Source: Vombatus ursinus (lineage: Eukaryota; Chordata; Mammalia; Diprotodontia; Vombatidae). Taken from it: a stretch of DNA of 64,000 nucleotides. Every line of letters starts with the position of its first letter. Position 1 is the first letter of the stretch. Below, piece by piece: positions 1 through 10,855 of this stretch. The position numbers were made by a program, and so were the translations under genes. Location: positions 70,668,428-70,732,427 of the forward strand of contig NW_020954576.1 in assembly GCF_900497805.2 (NCBI RefSeq), given 5' to 3'. The notes under the pieces are model-generated. The model worked only from the letters and a program-made list of their open reading frames with translations. It searched no databases and was not told the origin of the DNA.

Positions 1-310
1 TTCATTAGATTCAGCCTAGTCTTCTCTACTGTCAAGAACTTTTTGCATACTGACTCTCATCCAGTGTGTTAGCTTTCCTTCCCAGTAGATTTTTTTTTTT
101 TAGTCATCTGCGAATTTAAGAAGCATGCCATTGGTGCTTATACCACAATTACTGTTTTTTAAAAATAGTTAAATATTTGAATTTGTCAGATGTTTTGCTA
201 AAATCTAGTTACACTATGTCAATAACATTCTCTTGATATATAAGACTAGTAACTGTGTCTGGAATGACCTTGAGAAAGCTATACTGATTTTTTTGTGATC
301 ACTGCTTACA
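1..310 (-). repeat. CR1/L3 LINE fragment
   Basis: Two landmarks of the mammalian L3/CR1 reverse-strand consensus appear in the expected order: 'catccagtgtgttagct' followed by a 'catctgcgaattt' block near 60-115, and 'gtgatcactgctt' near 295. The stretch between them is shortened and diverged. It is an ancient, inactive LINE piece that runs off the left edge of the window. Family named from memory. Confidence 0.65.
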
Positions 311-394
311 TTTCTAGATGTTCACCAACAGTGAGGCATCTAGACAATTACCATCTTCCTTGTCCTCCTGAGAAAGTTATGCAGATTATTAAAC

Positions 395-515
395 TCCTTC
401 CTAAAATGTAGTGTCCAAAATTGCAAACAATATTCTAGATGTAGTCTAACCCAGGCAGAATACATCAAGATTATCATCTCCCTAATCCTAGAAATAATCA
501 ACAAGAATTTTTAAA
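395..515 (-). repeat. CR1/L3 LINE fragment, second copy
   Basis: The stretch 'ctaaaatgtagtgtccaaaa' and the following 'tagatgtagtctaaccc' match a part of the reverse-strand CR1/L3 consensus that should lie to the left of the piece at 1-310. It is therefore a separate insertion or a rearranged part, not a simple continuation. Ancient and non-coding. Confidence 0.55.
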
Positions 516-519
516 GAAC

Positions 520-722
520 TTTTATGTGCAGTAGACAGAGCATTGGGTCTAAAATCGGGAAAAGCTGAGGTCAAATTCAGCCTCAGACACTTCTTAGCTG
601 TGTAACCCTGGGCAGTCACTTAACCTCTCCTCTTCTATAAAATGAGGATAATAACAGCACCTACCTAAAGAGCTGTGAGTATCAAATGAGATAATATTTG
701 TAAAGTATAGTGTGTGATGCAT
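520..722 (+). repeat. MIR/THER1-type CORE SINE
   Basis: Shows the MIR order of blocks: 'gacagagcattggg', 'cctcagacactt', 'tagctgtgtaaccctgggca', then 'aaaatgaggataataa' and a 'gtgagtatcaaatgagataa' tail. Diverged copy with no clear target duplication. It abuts an L2 copy on the right. Confidence 0.8.
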
Positions 723-727
723 AGTAA

Positions 728-1990
728 TCAATCTATCAATAAACATTTATTATGCCCATTATATGCTAAGCACTGGGATTACAAAAAAAGGCAAAAGATA
801 GTCCCTGTGCTCGAGGAGGTTGCAATCTAATGGGGGAGACAACATGCAAGCAAATATATACAACACGAATTTTGTACAGGATAAATAGGAAATAATTAAC
901 AGAGAAATGACAGGGGAATTTAGACGGGTTCAGGGAAGAATCCTGTAAAACGTGGAATTTTAGTTGGGACTTAAAGGAAGCCAGAGAGTCAGAAGATAGA
1001 GCACAGGAAGGAGAACATGCTTAGCATAGGGTCAGCCAGAGAGAATGCCCAGAGCTGAGAAATAGAGCAGAAATAGACTGACACTGGAGGCCAGTGTTCT
1101 TGAATACAAGAGTATGTTTCAGGGAATAAGGTGTAAGAGGACTGGAAATGTAGAAGGGGGCTAGGTTTTGAAGGGTCTTTAAATGCCAAACAAAGAATTT
1201 TGCATTTGTTCCTAGAGGTAATAGGAATACATTGAAGTTTATTGAATGGAGGTGGGGGCATGTGACATGATCACTTTAGTGGCTGAATGGAGAATGGATT
1301 GAACTGAGGAAAGACTTGGGGCAGGCAGACCTCTTATAAAAACTGTGCATACTCTTTGATCCAGCAATACCACTACTAGGTCTATATACTAAAGAGACAA
1401 TAAAAAAGGGAAAAGGACCCACATGTACAAAAATATTTATAGCAGCTTTTTGTGGTAGCAACAGCTACTGCAGTAGTCCAGGCATAAGGTGATGAGGGCC
1501 TGCACTAGAGGGGTGGCAGTGTCAAAGGACAGAAGGGAGTTTATTCAAGAGATATTGCAAAAGTGAAATTGAAAGGTCTTGGCAACAGATTCAAAATGGA
1601 GGGTGAGGGATAGTGAAGAATCCATGACGACTGAGGGCCTGAGAGGAGTATGTTGCCTTTTACAGTAATAGGGACAGTAGGAGCTGGGGTAGAGCTTAAG
1701 GGAAAAGATAATAAGTTCTGTTTTGAATGTTTAATTTAAGATGTCTACTGGACATCCAGATTGAGATGTCTGAAAGGCAGTTGGAGATGTGAGATTATAG
1801 GTTAGCAGAGAGATTGGGCAGGATAGGTAGATTTAAGAATCATCAGCTAAGAGATGGTAACTAAGTTCATGGAGCTGATGAGATCAACAAGCAAAGTATT
1901 ATAAAGGGAGAAGAGAAGGGGTCCTAGGACAGAACTTTGTGGGATGTATATGGTTAGAGGGAGTGATCTGGAAAAGAATCCAGCAAAGGA
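728..1990 (-). repeat. L2 LINE, 3' part (interrupted)
   Basis: Begins with the reverse of the L2 3' end ('caataaacatttatta', 'tgctaagcactgggattaca', 'aatctaatgggggagac'). It then runs through the antisense of the L2 ORF2 C-terminal region ('cagtagtccaggca', the antisense of the LDYCNSLL-type motif). The antisense layout is continuous except for an L1 block at 1336-1461. It appears to resume after the L1 at 2043-3392. No open frame remains. Confidence 0.85.
1336..1461 (+). repeat. L1 internal fragment inside L2
   Basis: About 122 bases are almost identical (two substitutions) to 2675-2797 inside the neighbouring L1. The block starts at 'aaactgtgcatactctttga' and ends at 'gtagcaa'. It has no L1 3' end, no A-tail and no visible target duplication, so it is not an ordinary retrotransposition product. 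A short-range copy event from the nearby L1 is the simplest reading. Confidence 0.85.
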
Positions 1991-2042
1991 TACAGAAAAG
2001 GAGCCATCAAATAAGCAGAAAGAAAGCTAGGAGAGGGTGGTG

Positions 2043-3392
2043 TGTCCTCACACCCTATACCAAGATAAGGCTGAAATGGGTACATAAAGGGTGACACCAT
2101 AAGTAAATTAGGAGAGTGAGGAATAGTTTACCTTTCAGATGTATGGAGAAAGAAAGAATTTATGAGCAAATGAGATAGGAACATTATAAAATACAAAATG
2201 AATAATTTTGATTACATTAAATTGAAAGGGTTTTGCACTAACAAAACCAATGCAACCAAGTTTAGAAGGAAAGCAAAAAGCTGGGGGAAATTTTTACAGC
2301 TAGGGTCTCTGATAAAGGCCTCATTTCTAAAATATATAGAGAACTAAGTCAAATTTATAAAAATAAAAGGCATTCCTCAATTGATAAATGGTCAAAATAT
2401 GTGAACAGGCAGTTTTCAGATGAAGAAATTAAAGCTATCTATAGTCATAAGAAAAAATGCTCCAAATCACTATTGATTAGAAAAACGCAAATTAGAACAA
2501 TTCTGAGGTAGCCACCTCACACCTATCAGATTGGCTAATGTGACAGAAAAGGAAAATAATAAATGTTGGAGAGAGAGGATGTGGGAAAATTGGAACACTA
2601 ATGCCTTGTTGGTGGAGTTGTGAACTGATCTAACCATTCTGAAGATCATTTTGGAACTATGCCAAAAGGGCCATAAAACTGTGCATACTCTTTGATCCAG
2701 CAATACCACTACTAGGTCTATATCCTAAAGAGACAATAAAAAAGGGAAAAGGACCCACATGTACAAAAATATTTATAGCAGCTTTTTGTAGTAGCAAAGA
2801 ATTAGACATGGAGGGGATACCCATCAATTGGGGAATGGCTGAATGAGTTGTGCTATATGAATGTAATGGAATACTATTGTGCACTAAGAAATGATGAGCA
2901 GGCAGATTTCAGAAAAACCTGGAAAGACTTACATGAACTGATGGTGAGTGAAGTGAGCAGAACCAGGAGAACATTATACATAGTAACAGCAACATTGTGA
3001 GATGATCAGCTTTGATAAACTTATCTCTTCTCAGCAATACAATGATTCAAGATAATTCCAAAAGACTCATGATGGAAAATGCTGTCCATATCCATAGAAA
3101 GAACTGTGGAGTCTGAATGCAGATCAAAACATACTATTTTCTCTTTTTTTTGTTTGTGGTTTTTTTTCTTTATTTCTCATGGGTTTTCCCTTTTGTTCTG
3201 ATTCTTCTTTCACAACATGACTAATGTGGAAATATGTTTAACATATGTTTAACAGGTATAACCTATATCAGATTGCTTGCCATCTTGGGGAAAGGGGAGG
3301 GAAGGGAGAAAAAGAGAAAATTTTGGACTCAACATCTTACAAAAATGAATGTTGAAAACTAGCTTTACACGTATTAGAAAAAAATATAATAC
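2043..3392 (+). mobile_element. L1 LINE, 5'-truncated, ORF2 end plus 3' UTR
   Basis: The sequence follows the marsupial L1 ORF2 C-terminal region ('gattacattaaattgaaagg', 'tggagttgtgaactgatc', 'gatccagcaataccactac'), then the 3' UTR ('gatggaaaatgctgtcca', 'atggagtctgaatgcag'-like block, G-rich tract near 3290) and an A-rich end near 3380. It splits an antisense L2. Reading frames are interrupted, so the copy is dead. Confidence 0.93.
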
Positions 3393-3419
3393 TATTAAGT
3401 GCAAAATGAAAAAGTAAGT

Positions 3420-3830
3420 GAGTAAATCCACTTCATCATGTTAAAGGAGGAGATAAATAGCAGAAGCCACCTGAGTGATAGATGAGAAAGAGGAGGGAAG
3501 AGGGAGGTCACAGCAAAATGACATCAATTTTATCTGTAGCATATGAGGCAAAGTTCTCAGCTGAGAGAGTTGAGGGAGAGGGAGCTATGGGAGGTTTAAG
3601 TAGGGATGAAAAGGTTTGGAAGAGCCATTGCGCAAAATGGGATAGTGAATTGATAAGGGAGGTATAGTAGGATTGCCTAGCATCAATGAGGGTTTAGTTA
3701 AGTTTATGTAACATAAATTTGTAGTGGACCCAGTCATAATGGTTACATGCTCTTCTCTACCTTCATTCAACAGTACATGTGTAGGAATAAAGGCAAGAAA
3801 TGTTGGGAGTAATCCAAGGCTGAGGCACCT
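3420..3830 (-). repeat. L2 LINE, further part of the 728-1990 copy
   Basis: The purine-rich text ('gccacctgagtgatagatga', 'gaggtcacagcaaaatg', 'ggatagtgaattgat') resembles the antisense of the more upstream L2 ORF. It would continue the L2 copy on the other side of the L1 insertion. The match is from memory and weaker than for the left part. Short open frames on both strands here are by-products of the antisense repeat. Confidence 0.5.
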
Positions 3831-3834
3831 GTTC

Positions 3835-4320
3835 TCTTTGCTTTTATTAACACCTTCTACAATATTTTTAAAATTTTCAGGAATTGATATCCAGCCTGCT
3901 GGTATTTTACAAACTTTATTCTCTTCCCTCTATGACTTTTTTAGGGGGAAAGAAAGGATGAACTGAACTGGGCCTTTCCCCTTCCCTAATCTTATGATTC
4001 TTCTATTTTTTTACTGTCTTAACAGCTGGCAAGGACAGTAGCTCAGCAACAAAATTCACAGGTTATTTCAATACCTAAGAATGAATTTCTTCTGAATCAG
4101 ATGATTTAAACTTATCTATGGCTCCTAGACATACTCTTACTACCAACATATTTGTAAATATCCACTCCCTGTTATGCATTTTCTCCTCTTTTCATTTACT
4201 TTCACAGAGAAAACAAGAAAATTAAGGATTGATCAGCTACAACTTATTTCTTTTGTTAGTTATCACCTCTTCTTCCCCAGACAGTGACTCTATTTTGATC
4301 TTCCTTCCCAATTTCTTCCA
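3835..4320. other. Unassigned intronic sequence
   Basis: AT-rich intronic DNA in which I recognise no repeat family, exon or RNA gene. Confidence 0.5.
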
Positions 4321-4321
4321 A

Positions 4322-4490
4322 ATATGCCTTTTATTATTATTTTTATTATTAATTTTTCATTATTAATTTTCATTATTTAATTTAAATTAATTGATTTATT
4401 TTAATTTATTAATTGTTTTTAAATTATTATTCATGTTAATTATTAATTTTAAATTTTATTTTAAAAATTTATTATTATTATTACCAATAG
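4322..4490. repeat. TTA/TAAT low-complexity tract
   Basis: Nearly pure A/T, made of irregular TTATTA and TTAATT units. It looks like a decayed trinucleotide microsatellite with no fixed period. Confidence 0.9.
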
Positions 4491-4639
4491 CTTCCTGTAG
4501 TTGTCACAGCTTTTCTGAGTTTTAACATTCTTCACATTATCCTTGCAGGATTACACTATGATTTTGTATTCACTCTCAATTTCTTGTCTTCTTCAAGTGT
4601 CTTTTATAAAATCTAAACTGGCTAGTAATGAACCCTCAG

Positions 4640-5130
4640 TCACTTAAGGCAATTAAGTGATACAGTGGGTAGTGTGCTTAGCTCGGAGTCAAGAAGATTC
4701 GTTGTTTTTCAGTTCTTTTTCAGTCATGTTGAGCTCTTTGTGACCCCATATGGATATTTTTTGTCAAAGGTACTACGGTAGTTTGCCATTTCCTTCTCTT
4801 CCTCGTTTTACAGATGAGGAAACTGAGGCAAACAGGATTAAGTGACTTGTCCAGGGTCACACAGCTAGTAAGTGTCAGAGGCCGGATTTGAACTAAGGAA
4901 GGTGAGTTTTCTTGATTCAGAGCCTGGTATATTACATCCTACTGTAGGAAAACCTGCATCCAAATCTGGATTCATATTCTTATTAGCTGTATGACCCTAG
5001 GCAAATCATTTAACCTCTTTCTGCTTCAGTTTCCTCAATTGTAAAATGCGGTAATGATAGTGCCTACCTCACAGTGTCATTGTGAGGATAAAATGAAATA
5101 ATATTTATAAAGTGCTTTTTAACACCAATG
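4640..5130 (+). repeat. MIR/THER1-type SINE split by a younger SINE
   Basis: The left part ends near 4697 ('ggagtcaagaagattc'). The right part resumes near 4945 ('aacctgcatccaaatctgg') and runs through 'agctgtatgaccctaggca', 'cagtttcctcaattgtaaaa' and an 'aaatgaaataatatttataa' tail. Removing 4698-4940 restores a continuous MIR, so the inner SINE is the later event. Confidence 0.8.
4700..4937 (-). mobile_element. tRNA-derived marsupial SINE (MAR1/SINE1 class)
   Basis: Reads as the reverse of the marsupial SINE. It opens with the RTE-like 3' end ('tcagtcatgttgagctcttt', 'tgaccccata'), then 'gccatttccttct', 'gatgaggaaactgaggcaaa' and 'cacacagctagtaagtgtca'. It lies within a MIR copy at 4640-5130. 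Non-coding, moderately diverged. Confidence 0.85.
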
Positions 5131-5139
5131 CTTAGCGCT

Positions 5140-5840
5140 CTTTCTCTTTGTCTCTGTCTATATTTTTCTAGCTCCCTTCCTCCACACCTCCCCCTCCATT
5201 ATTGTTTCTTCCTTGTGTCTTCAGAACTTCATTTCTGAAATTCCCTCTATCCTCTCTGGACTACTTTACCCTGTTGAAGTTTAGGCCTAGACTTTCTCAA
5301 AGCACTTTGAAATCTTTTGTCCAAAAATCTAGGTTGCCTTGTTTTCCTCTGCTTTTCAATCATAAACTCTGAGATAGAAGATTCATTTCTTACCCCCAGC
5401 CCCAAATTTTCCATCATTCCTCAGTCTGCTACCTGGTTTTCCTGGATCCAGAATAGAATTCCCCTTGGTGATTCTTCAGTCTTTTAAAGGATGAAAGTAT
5501 CATTAAAGTAGTAAAGAAATTATTAGCTTTTTGCTTCTGGCAGAGAGACTGCTCCAGTAAATGTCTGGAAAATTGAAGTCCCCCATCACTATTATATTAT
5601 GCCATAGTTCCTGGCTTGTGATTTGTTTCCTGAACTGTATTTATTTTTTCTTTCTTTCCAGGGGGTCTATACTATACTCTGATGACAATATTGCTTCTAT
5701 TTGGGTTTCTATTGGCCTTCTCCCAAATGCTCATTACTGTATATCCCAATCCCTTTCAGGTTCCATGATTTCCTTATAGGAGTAAATCTTTTTAATACAT
5801 AATGCTCTTCTGCCCTTTTAATATTAGGTCTCTTTTGTTT
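5140..5840. other. Unassigned intronic sequence
   Basis: Pyrimidine-rich, AT-rich DNA. A 72-codon open frame at 5561-5779 has no recognisable domain and no splice context, and I regard it as chance. Confidence 0.5.
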
Positions 5841-5845
5841 TACTT

Positions 5846-8091
5846 TAAATTATATTTTAAATAGCATTTATTTTCTCTTTGTCCTATTTTTCTTTCTGCC
5901 CCTAAATGAGAAAACAACAATAAGAAAAAAAAATATTCTGTAACAAATATGCATAGTCAAACAAAACAAAATCTCATATTGGCCCTGTTCAGAAATGTGG
6001 ATCTTATTCTGGATATTGAGCCCATCGCTTCTTTTTCAGGAAATGAATGGCAAATTCATTAATAAAAATCTGAAAGTCTTTCAGTGTTGTTTTCCTCTAT
6101 AATGTTATTTTGTAAATTATATTCCTGGTTCTCACTTCAGTCCACCTCAGATCATAGAAGTCTTCACAGGTTCCTCTGAAATTCTCTATTCCATCATTAT
6201 GGTACTATAATATTACATTTCTTTCATATACCAGAGTTTATTTAGCCATTTTCTCATGGTGAGCACTTTCTTACTTTCTAGTTTTAGGCTACAATGAAAA
6301 GTGCTGATATAAAGATATTTCTACATATGGGTCCTTCTCCTCTTTCACTTATTCCTTTGGAATATAGACTTAGCAGAGGTGTTACTAGGTTGAAAAGGTA
6401 CATACAGTTTAGCATCTTTTTGGAACTAATTCAAAATTATTTTTTAGAATGGTTGTACACTTTCACAGATGTTGATGGCAGCAATACATCAGTATCTCTC
6501 TTTTAATTCAACCCTTTTATTTTTTTTTATTTTTTTCAACTTTGTTAATCTAATGAGTATGAAGTGGAACCTCAGATTTGCTTTTATTTGTGGTTGCATT
6601 ATTATTATTAGTTATTTGGAGCCTTTTGTTCCCTCCCTATGGCTATTGATAGCTTAGATATCTTGAGAACTTCTTAGTCATTTTCTATGATTATTTGTCA
6701 ATTGGGAAATGGAACTTATTCTCATACATTTTGATCAATTCCTTATATGTCTTGGAAGCGACTCTTTAATCAAAGAAACTTGCTGCAAAGATTTCACCCA
6801 ATTATCTATTTACCTTCTGATCATATCTGCATTGTTTTTGTTTGTACAAATTAAAACATTTTATATAATCAAAATTTTTTTCTTCTGTGATTATTTCTAT
6901 ACTTTAAGTATGAACTTTCTTTCTACCTATAGATCTGAAAGATACTTCCTTCTTTCCTCTTCTAATACGTTTATGATATGACCTTTTATATCTAAGTAAT
7001 TGAATCCATCAGAGAATATCTTGGTGGATAGTGTGAAATTTTGGCCTAAGCCTAATTTCTGTCAGAGTGCTTTCCAGTTTTCCAAGCATTTTTTTTTAGA
7101 GAACCTTTAATAGGTTGTATCATTACATTTGTTGAACACTAGGCAATTATGTTTGTTTACTTCTGTATTACTGTGTCCCTAATCTGTTCCACAGATCTAT
7201 TTTTTAAAAATAGAAGCAAATTACTTTGATGAATACTATTTCCTAGTATAATTTGAGATCCATTACTGTTAAGCCCTCTTCATTGACTCTTTTTCCCTAT
7301 TATTTCCCTTTTAATTTTTAACCTTTTGTACTTACAGATGAATTTCATTATTTTTCTTTTCTAGCTCCACAAAGTAATCCTTTGGTATTTTAGTGGGTGT
7401 GGACTGATAAAGTAAATTAAATTAAGTATCATTGTCATTTTTATTGAATTGCCTTGGCCTTCCTATGACCAAGTAGTATTTCTCAAATTATTTATATTTG
7501 TGTTTATTTAGGTATAGAATGTTTTCTAATTGTATTCAGAGTGCCTATATGTGCTTTGGTGGGTAGACTCCCAAATATTTTATAAATTTTGTAGTTATTT
7601 TAAATGGAATCCTCTATCTGCTCCTCAATTTTATCAGTAATATGCAAACATGTTTATGATTTATATAGATTAATTACATATTGTGCTACTTCAATGAAAT
7701 TATCATTTCAGTTTTTTTTCTAGATGTATCCAGTGTGAAGTGGGGGCACACTGAGGTTCATAAGATTTACTGCCTTTTATCCTTTCGTAATCCATTTAGC
7801 TTTTCTTTTTAATATTTTATGCTATTCCATCCTGTGCATATATCTTAAGCATTTGTATCAACACATTTTGTAAGCTACAATTTAGCTTAACATAGTTTCC
7901 CTTGATTATCTATTTTAATAAAGTCTTTTTTTTGCTGTTGCCTTATATGAAATCATTATTGCTCACACTGCTTTTTTGAGTTAAGCTGAAGAATAATAGA
8001 TTTTTACTCCTGACCTTTATTTTAACTTTGTTTGCCTATTAGTGTTTCAACTCTGCTTTTTGTAAACAACATATTATTGAATTCTACTTTC
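5846..8091 (-). mobile_element. L1 LINE, old copy, ORF2 to 3' UTR (left part)
   Basis: Antisense of marsupial L1. Landmarks in order are the 3' UTR region near 5850-6150, the reverse of the ORF2 C-terminus ('atatttctacatatgggtcc', 'agaatggttgtacactt'), 'gtcaattgggaaatgga' at 6700, 'ttgttccacagatctat'-type text at 7190, and RT-domain antisense near 7380-7600 ('gggtagactcccaaatattt'). It ends at 'gaattctactttc', where an L2 interrupts, and resumes at 9008. Short open frames seen on the + strand are artefacts. Confidence 0.85.
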
Positions 8092-8381
8092 AGTCAGTCA
8101 ATCAATAAACATTTAATAAGTGCCTGGGGTTACAAAGATAGATAAAAGACAGTCCTTGCTCTTGAGTAGTTCACAATCTAATGGAGAAGGCAACATGCAA
8201 ATAACTATATACAAGTAAGCTCTATACAGGATAAGTAGGTAATAATCAACAGGGGGACAGTGCTAAAATTAAGAGAGATCAAGAAAGGCTTCATGCAGAA
8301 GGTGAGATTTTACCTGGACTTGAAAGGAAGCAGAGGAGTCAGGAGGGAGAAATGAGGCGGAAGAGCATTCCATGCAGAGAT
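8092..8381 (-). mobile_element. L2 LINE 3' end inserted in L1
   Basis: 'cagtcagtcaatcaataaac' is the reverse of the L2 3' tail, followed by 'tccttgctcttgagtagttc', 'aatctaatggagaaggcaac' and 'gaaaggcttcatgcagaagg'. The central 'ctatgtgccaggcactgtgc' block is missing, so this copy carries an internal deletion. It sits inside the old L1, showing that L2 was still moving after that L1 landed. Confidence 0.8.
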
Positions 8382-8382
8382 G

Positions 8383-9015
8383 TTCCAATCCATAGGTTCC
8401 CAAAATGGGTGATACCACTCCCTGGAGGGTGTTGGAATGATCCAGAGGGGCAGTAGTAGACTCAGATGCAATTGGGGGGCATTGAATAAAAATAAGGGGG
8501 CCTTAGAAAAATAAGGAAAGAAAAGAAGATAAGAATTTTTTGAAAAAAAAAACATTCATACATGTTTCATCTGTTGTGTAACAGAGTTAAAGTTGTAGTG
8601 ATTACAATATTTTCCAAATAAACACACAAAATGCAAGTTATCACCAATCATTGGTCAAGTCCACTTATAGGACTTAATAAGCAAGTGTTGTCAGGTGAGT
8701 GTGTCATGCATTGTCAGGAAGTCCATATGCATCAGCAGGAATATGTGTGTGTAATGACTTGTTTACAATACAATACTATGTGGTTATATGACACAATATT
8801 GCATCATCAAAATATCAATGCAGGAAAAAAACACAAATTTACAATAAATTGTTAAATTTAAGATGTGACATTTAAAAAAATTTATATTTGTTGAAAGATG
8901 TAAATTTTTAAAAAAAACATTAAAAGTTAAAGAAAGTAAACTTCCAGGGGATGTAATTTTTTTTTTTTAAAAGAAAGCGGTAGGCCAAATAAGTTTGGGA
9001 ACCTCTGTAATAATC
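8383..9015 (+). mobile_element. Non-autonomous hAT-like DNA transposon (copy 1)
   Basis: The element spans 8391-9007. Its ends are inverted: 'cataggttcccaaa' on the left and 'tttgggaacctctg' on the right (reverse 'cagaggttcccaaa'). Flanking octamers 'ttccaatc' (8383-8390) and 'taataatc' (9008-9015) match at five of eight positions and lie in L1 sequence, as expected for an 8-bp hAT target duplication. The interior has no transposase frame. A second copy in inverse orientation lies at 12592-13063. Assignment to hAT rests on terminus style and 8-bp duplication and was not checked against a database. Confidence 0.75.
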
Positions 9016-9150
9016 CATTCCATTATCTACTTTTATTTTCTGAGTGAGTTCAACCGATTCATATTCATAGTTTTGATAATTCACTGTGTATTTCCTCCAT
9101 ACTATCCTTATCCTTTTTCTTGTCTTTGCTTCCCTTTTTTACAAAGAAGA
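9008..9150 (-). mobile_element. L1 LINE, continuation of the 5846-8091 copy
   Basis: 'aatccattccattatctac', 'tgagtgagttcaaccgattc' and 'attcactgtgtatttcctcc' continue the antisense L1 ORF2 where it broke off before the L2 and hAT insertions. The L1 homology fades near 9150. Confidence 0.75.
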
Positions 9151-9625
9151 TTTTGTCTATGGTGTGTTCAAGGAGGACTATCACCTTTGGTGAAAGGGCT
9201 TGCTGAACCCTTTTTAGGCCTGCTCATCTACCTTTCGAGTCCACCTGACACTCACCTCTCACTTGTGGCTCAAAAAATTATAGCATACACAGCAACCACA
9301 CCCCAGCAAACCATCTTGGCAGACAGGCTAAACCAAGTTGAGAGTAACCATTGGGCCTCAAACCCATCAATGAGTTGAGGGAGTGTCTACTCTAAGCGTG
9401 TAAAGACTGCTCCTAGTGGAATGGACAGATGAGAAGATTTTTTTCCAACAGCCATAATAGTGGTGGCTGAAACAGGTGCTGTGGAGAGCTTAGAACTTGG
9501 TCAGACATGGAAGATACCAAGGTCGTCTGCTGCATCTCAGGCCATTGCCAGTCATCCTGGACTTCTATTGTAATCTTAGACTTGAGAAATCACACACTAT
9601 AGTTTTCCCTTAGATTTCCTGATCA
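9150..9625 (+). repeat. Unclassified interspersed repeat, probable
   Basis: The text from 'cacctttggtgaaagggctt' to 'gtcatcctggacttct' is richer in GC than its surroundings and has the feel of a dispersed marsupial element ('caggccattgccagtcatcc' is a phrase I associate with a multicopy family). I cannot name it. It carries no convincing frame; the open stretch at 8995-9378 runs across the junction with L1. A genome self-search would show whether it is multicopy. Confidence 0.35.
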
Positions 9626-9629
9626 CTAC

Positions 9630-10080
9630 TCAGTCTGCAATTATTTTAGATTGGTGCAAGAGTAATAGTGCAGATAACTTAGCTTTACTGCTTCCTCTTA
9701 TGATACCACTTTTTCTGGTCTGTGTCTCTTAAAGAAGTTACATAGAGCCCTATTTTTCTAATGGATGTCATCCCACCTAGTGTGAGTGATACCTTATGAG
9801 ATCAAATTTGCCTCTTTGAATTAAGATTTCTAGTTCACCTTGGCTTCTGTCTGTACTCTATGCATTAAAAACACCCTTTGCCTAAATAAACACCATATAC
9901 TCCTTGCTCATGGGTAGACAAAGGCAATAAAATATAATAAAAATGACAATAATACCTACTGAGAACATGGGTTATAATACTGGCTTTTTTACGATTTAAT
10001 TTCCTATAAAATTTGAGTTGACTGTACTGCTATTCTTCCCACATGGAAGTTATTCTCTCTTGTATTTACCCTGTTGATAA
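9630..10080. other. Unassigned intronic sequence
   Basis: No repeat, exon or RNA gene recognised. Confidence 0.5.
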
Positions 10081-10083
10081 ATG

Positions 10084-10262
10084 ATAGAATGTGTGGCACA
10101 GTGAAAAAAGTACTGAACTTGGGAGTCATGAAGATTTGAGTTTCAGTCCTGAGATACTTAGTAGCTCTATGGCCCTGGATGATTCACTTGACCCTTCTTA
10201 GCCTGTTTATTCTTCTATAACATGGAGATGATATTAAACCCTACATCACAGGTGTTTGAGGA
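10084..10262 (+). repeat. MIR/THER1-type SINE
   Basis: 'gtgtggcacagtgaaaaaag', 'gggagtcatgaagatttgag', 'agctctatggccctggatga' and 'ttctataacatggagatgat' follow MIR order. Its 3' end runs straight into a GATA microsatellite, which may have grown from the SINE tail. Confidence 0.75.
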
Positions 10263-10268
10263 TCAAAC

Positions 10269-10269
<1 letters not shown>

Positions 10270-10325
<56 letters not shown>

Positions 10326-10335
10326 NNNNNNNNNN

Positions 10336-10382
<47 letters not shown>

Positions 10383-10399
10383 GGATAGATAGATAGATA
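10270..10399. repeat. (GATA)n microsatellite
   Basis: Near-perfect GATA repeats on both sides of a run of Ns; one 'gatggata' interruption near 10380. Long runs of Ile/Tyr/Leu/Ser codons on the other strand are microsatellite translation and not genes. Confidence 0.98.
10326..10335. other. Assembly gap (10 Ns)
   Basis: Ten undetermined bases lie inside the GATA array. The true array length is therefore unknown. Confidence 0.99.
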
Positions 10400-10855
10400 A
10401 ATGTATACATATATGTATATTCGTATACACACATATATCAATATACATTACACTATATATAGCAGTTTTATAAAATTTAAAGCACTGTATAAGTGGTAGT
10501 TATTGTATAGATAGTTTTCTTCATGCTTTCTTTTAAATGGAAAGTTATTTTGATTATATTTCAGAGACAATTAAAAAAACCATTTTTATTATTTATTGTT
10601 ATTATTTATTATTATTTATTGTTATTATTTATTTATTCCAACCCTGGCCAGGAAATTATCATTCCTCTGTTTCGAGACATGTCCAGGAATCAAATCCAAA
10701 TCTCATAGGGCCTTAGTCTCACGAATTCCATGCTTTTACCACATTGTATTTCATATTTAGCTATTAAAATCCTAGGCAAAACATCTATTCATAATCAGGG
10801 AAAGATTTTGTGTTTGGGAATTTTTGGGGGGAATATACAGGAATACCTGTATTGT
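10400..10855. other. Unassigned sequence with TTA-rich tract
   Basis: A decayed (TTA)n tract occupies about 10585-10640. The segment at 10645-10755 ('caaatccaaatctcatag') could be a badly worn antisense MIR, but I would not insist on it. Confidence 0.4.

Noticed and set aside
10246-10448. Two minus-strand open stretches rich in Ile, Tyr, Leu and Ser
   Set aside because: They are translations of the GATA microsatellite across the N gap.
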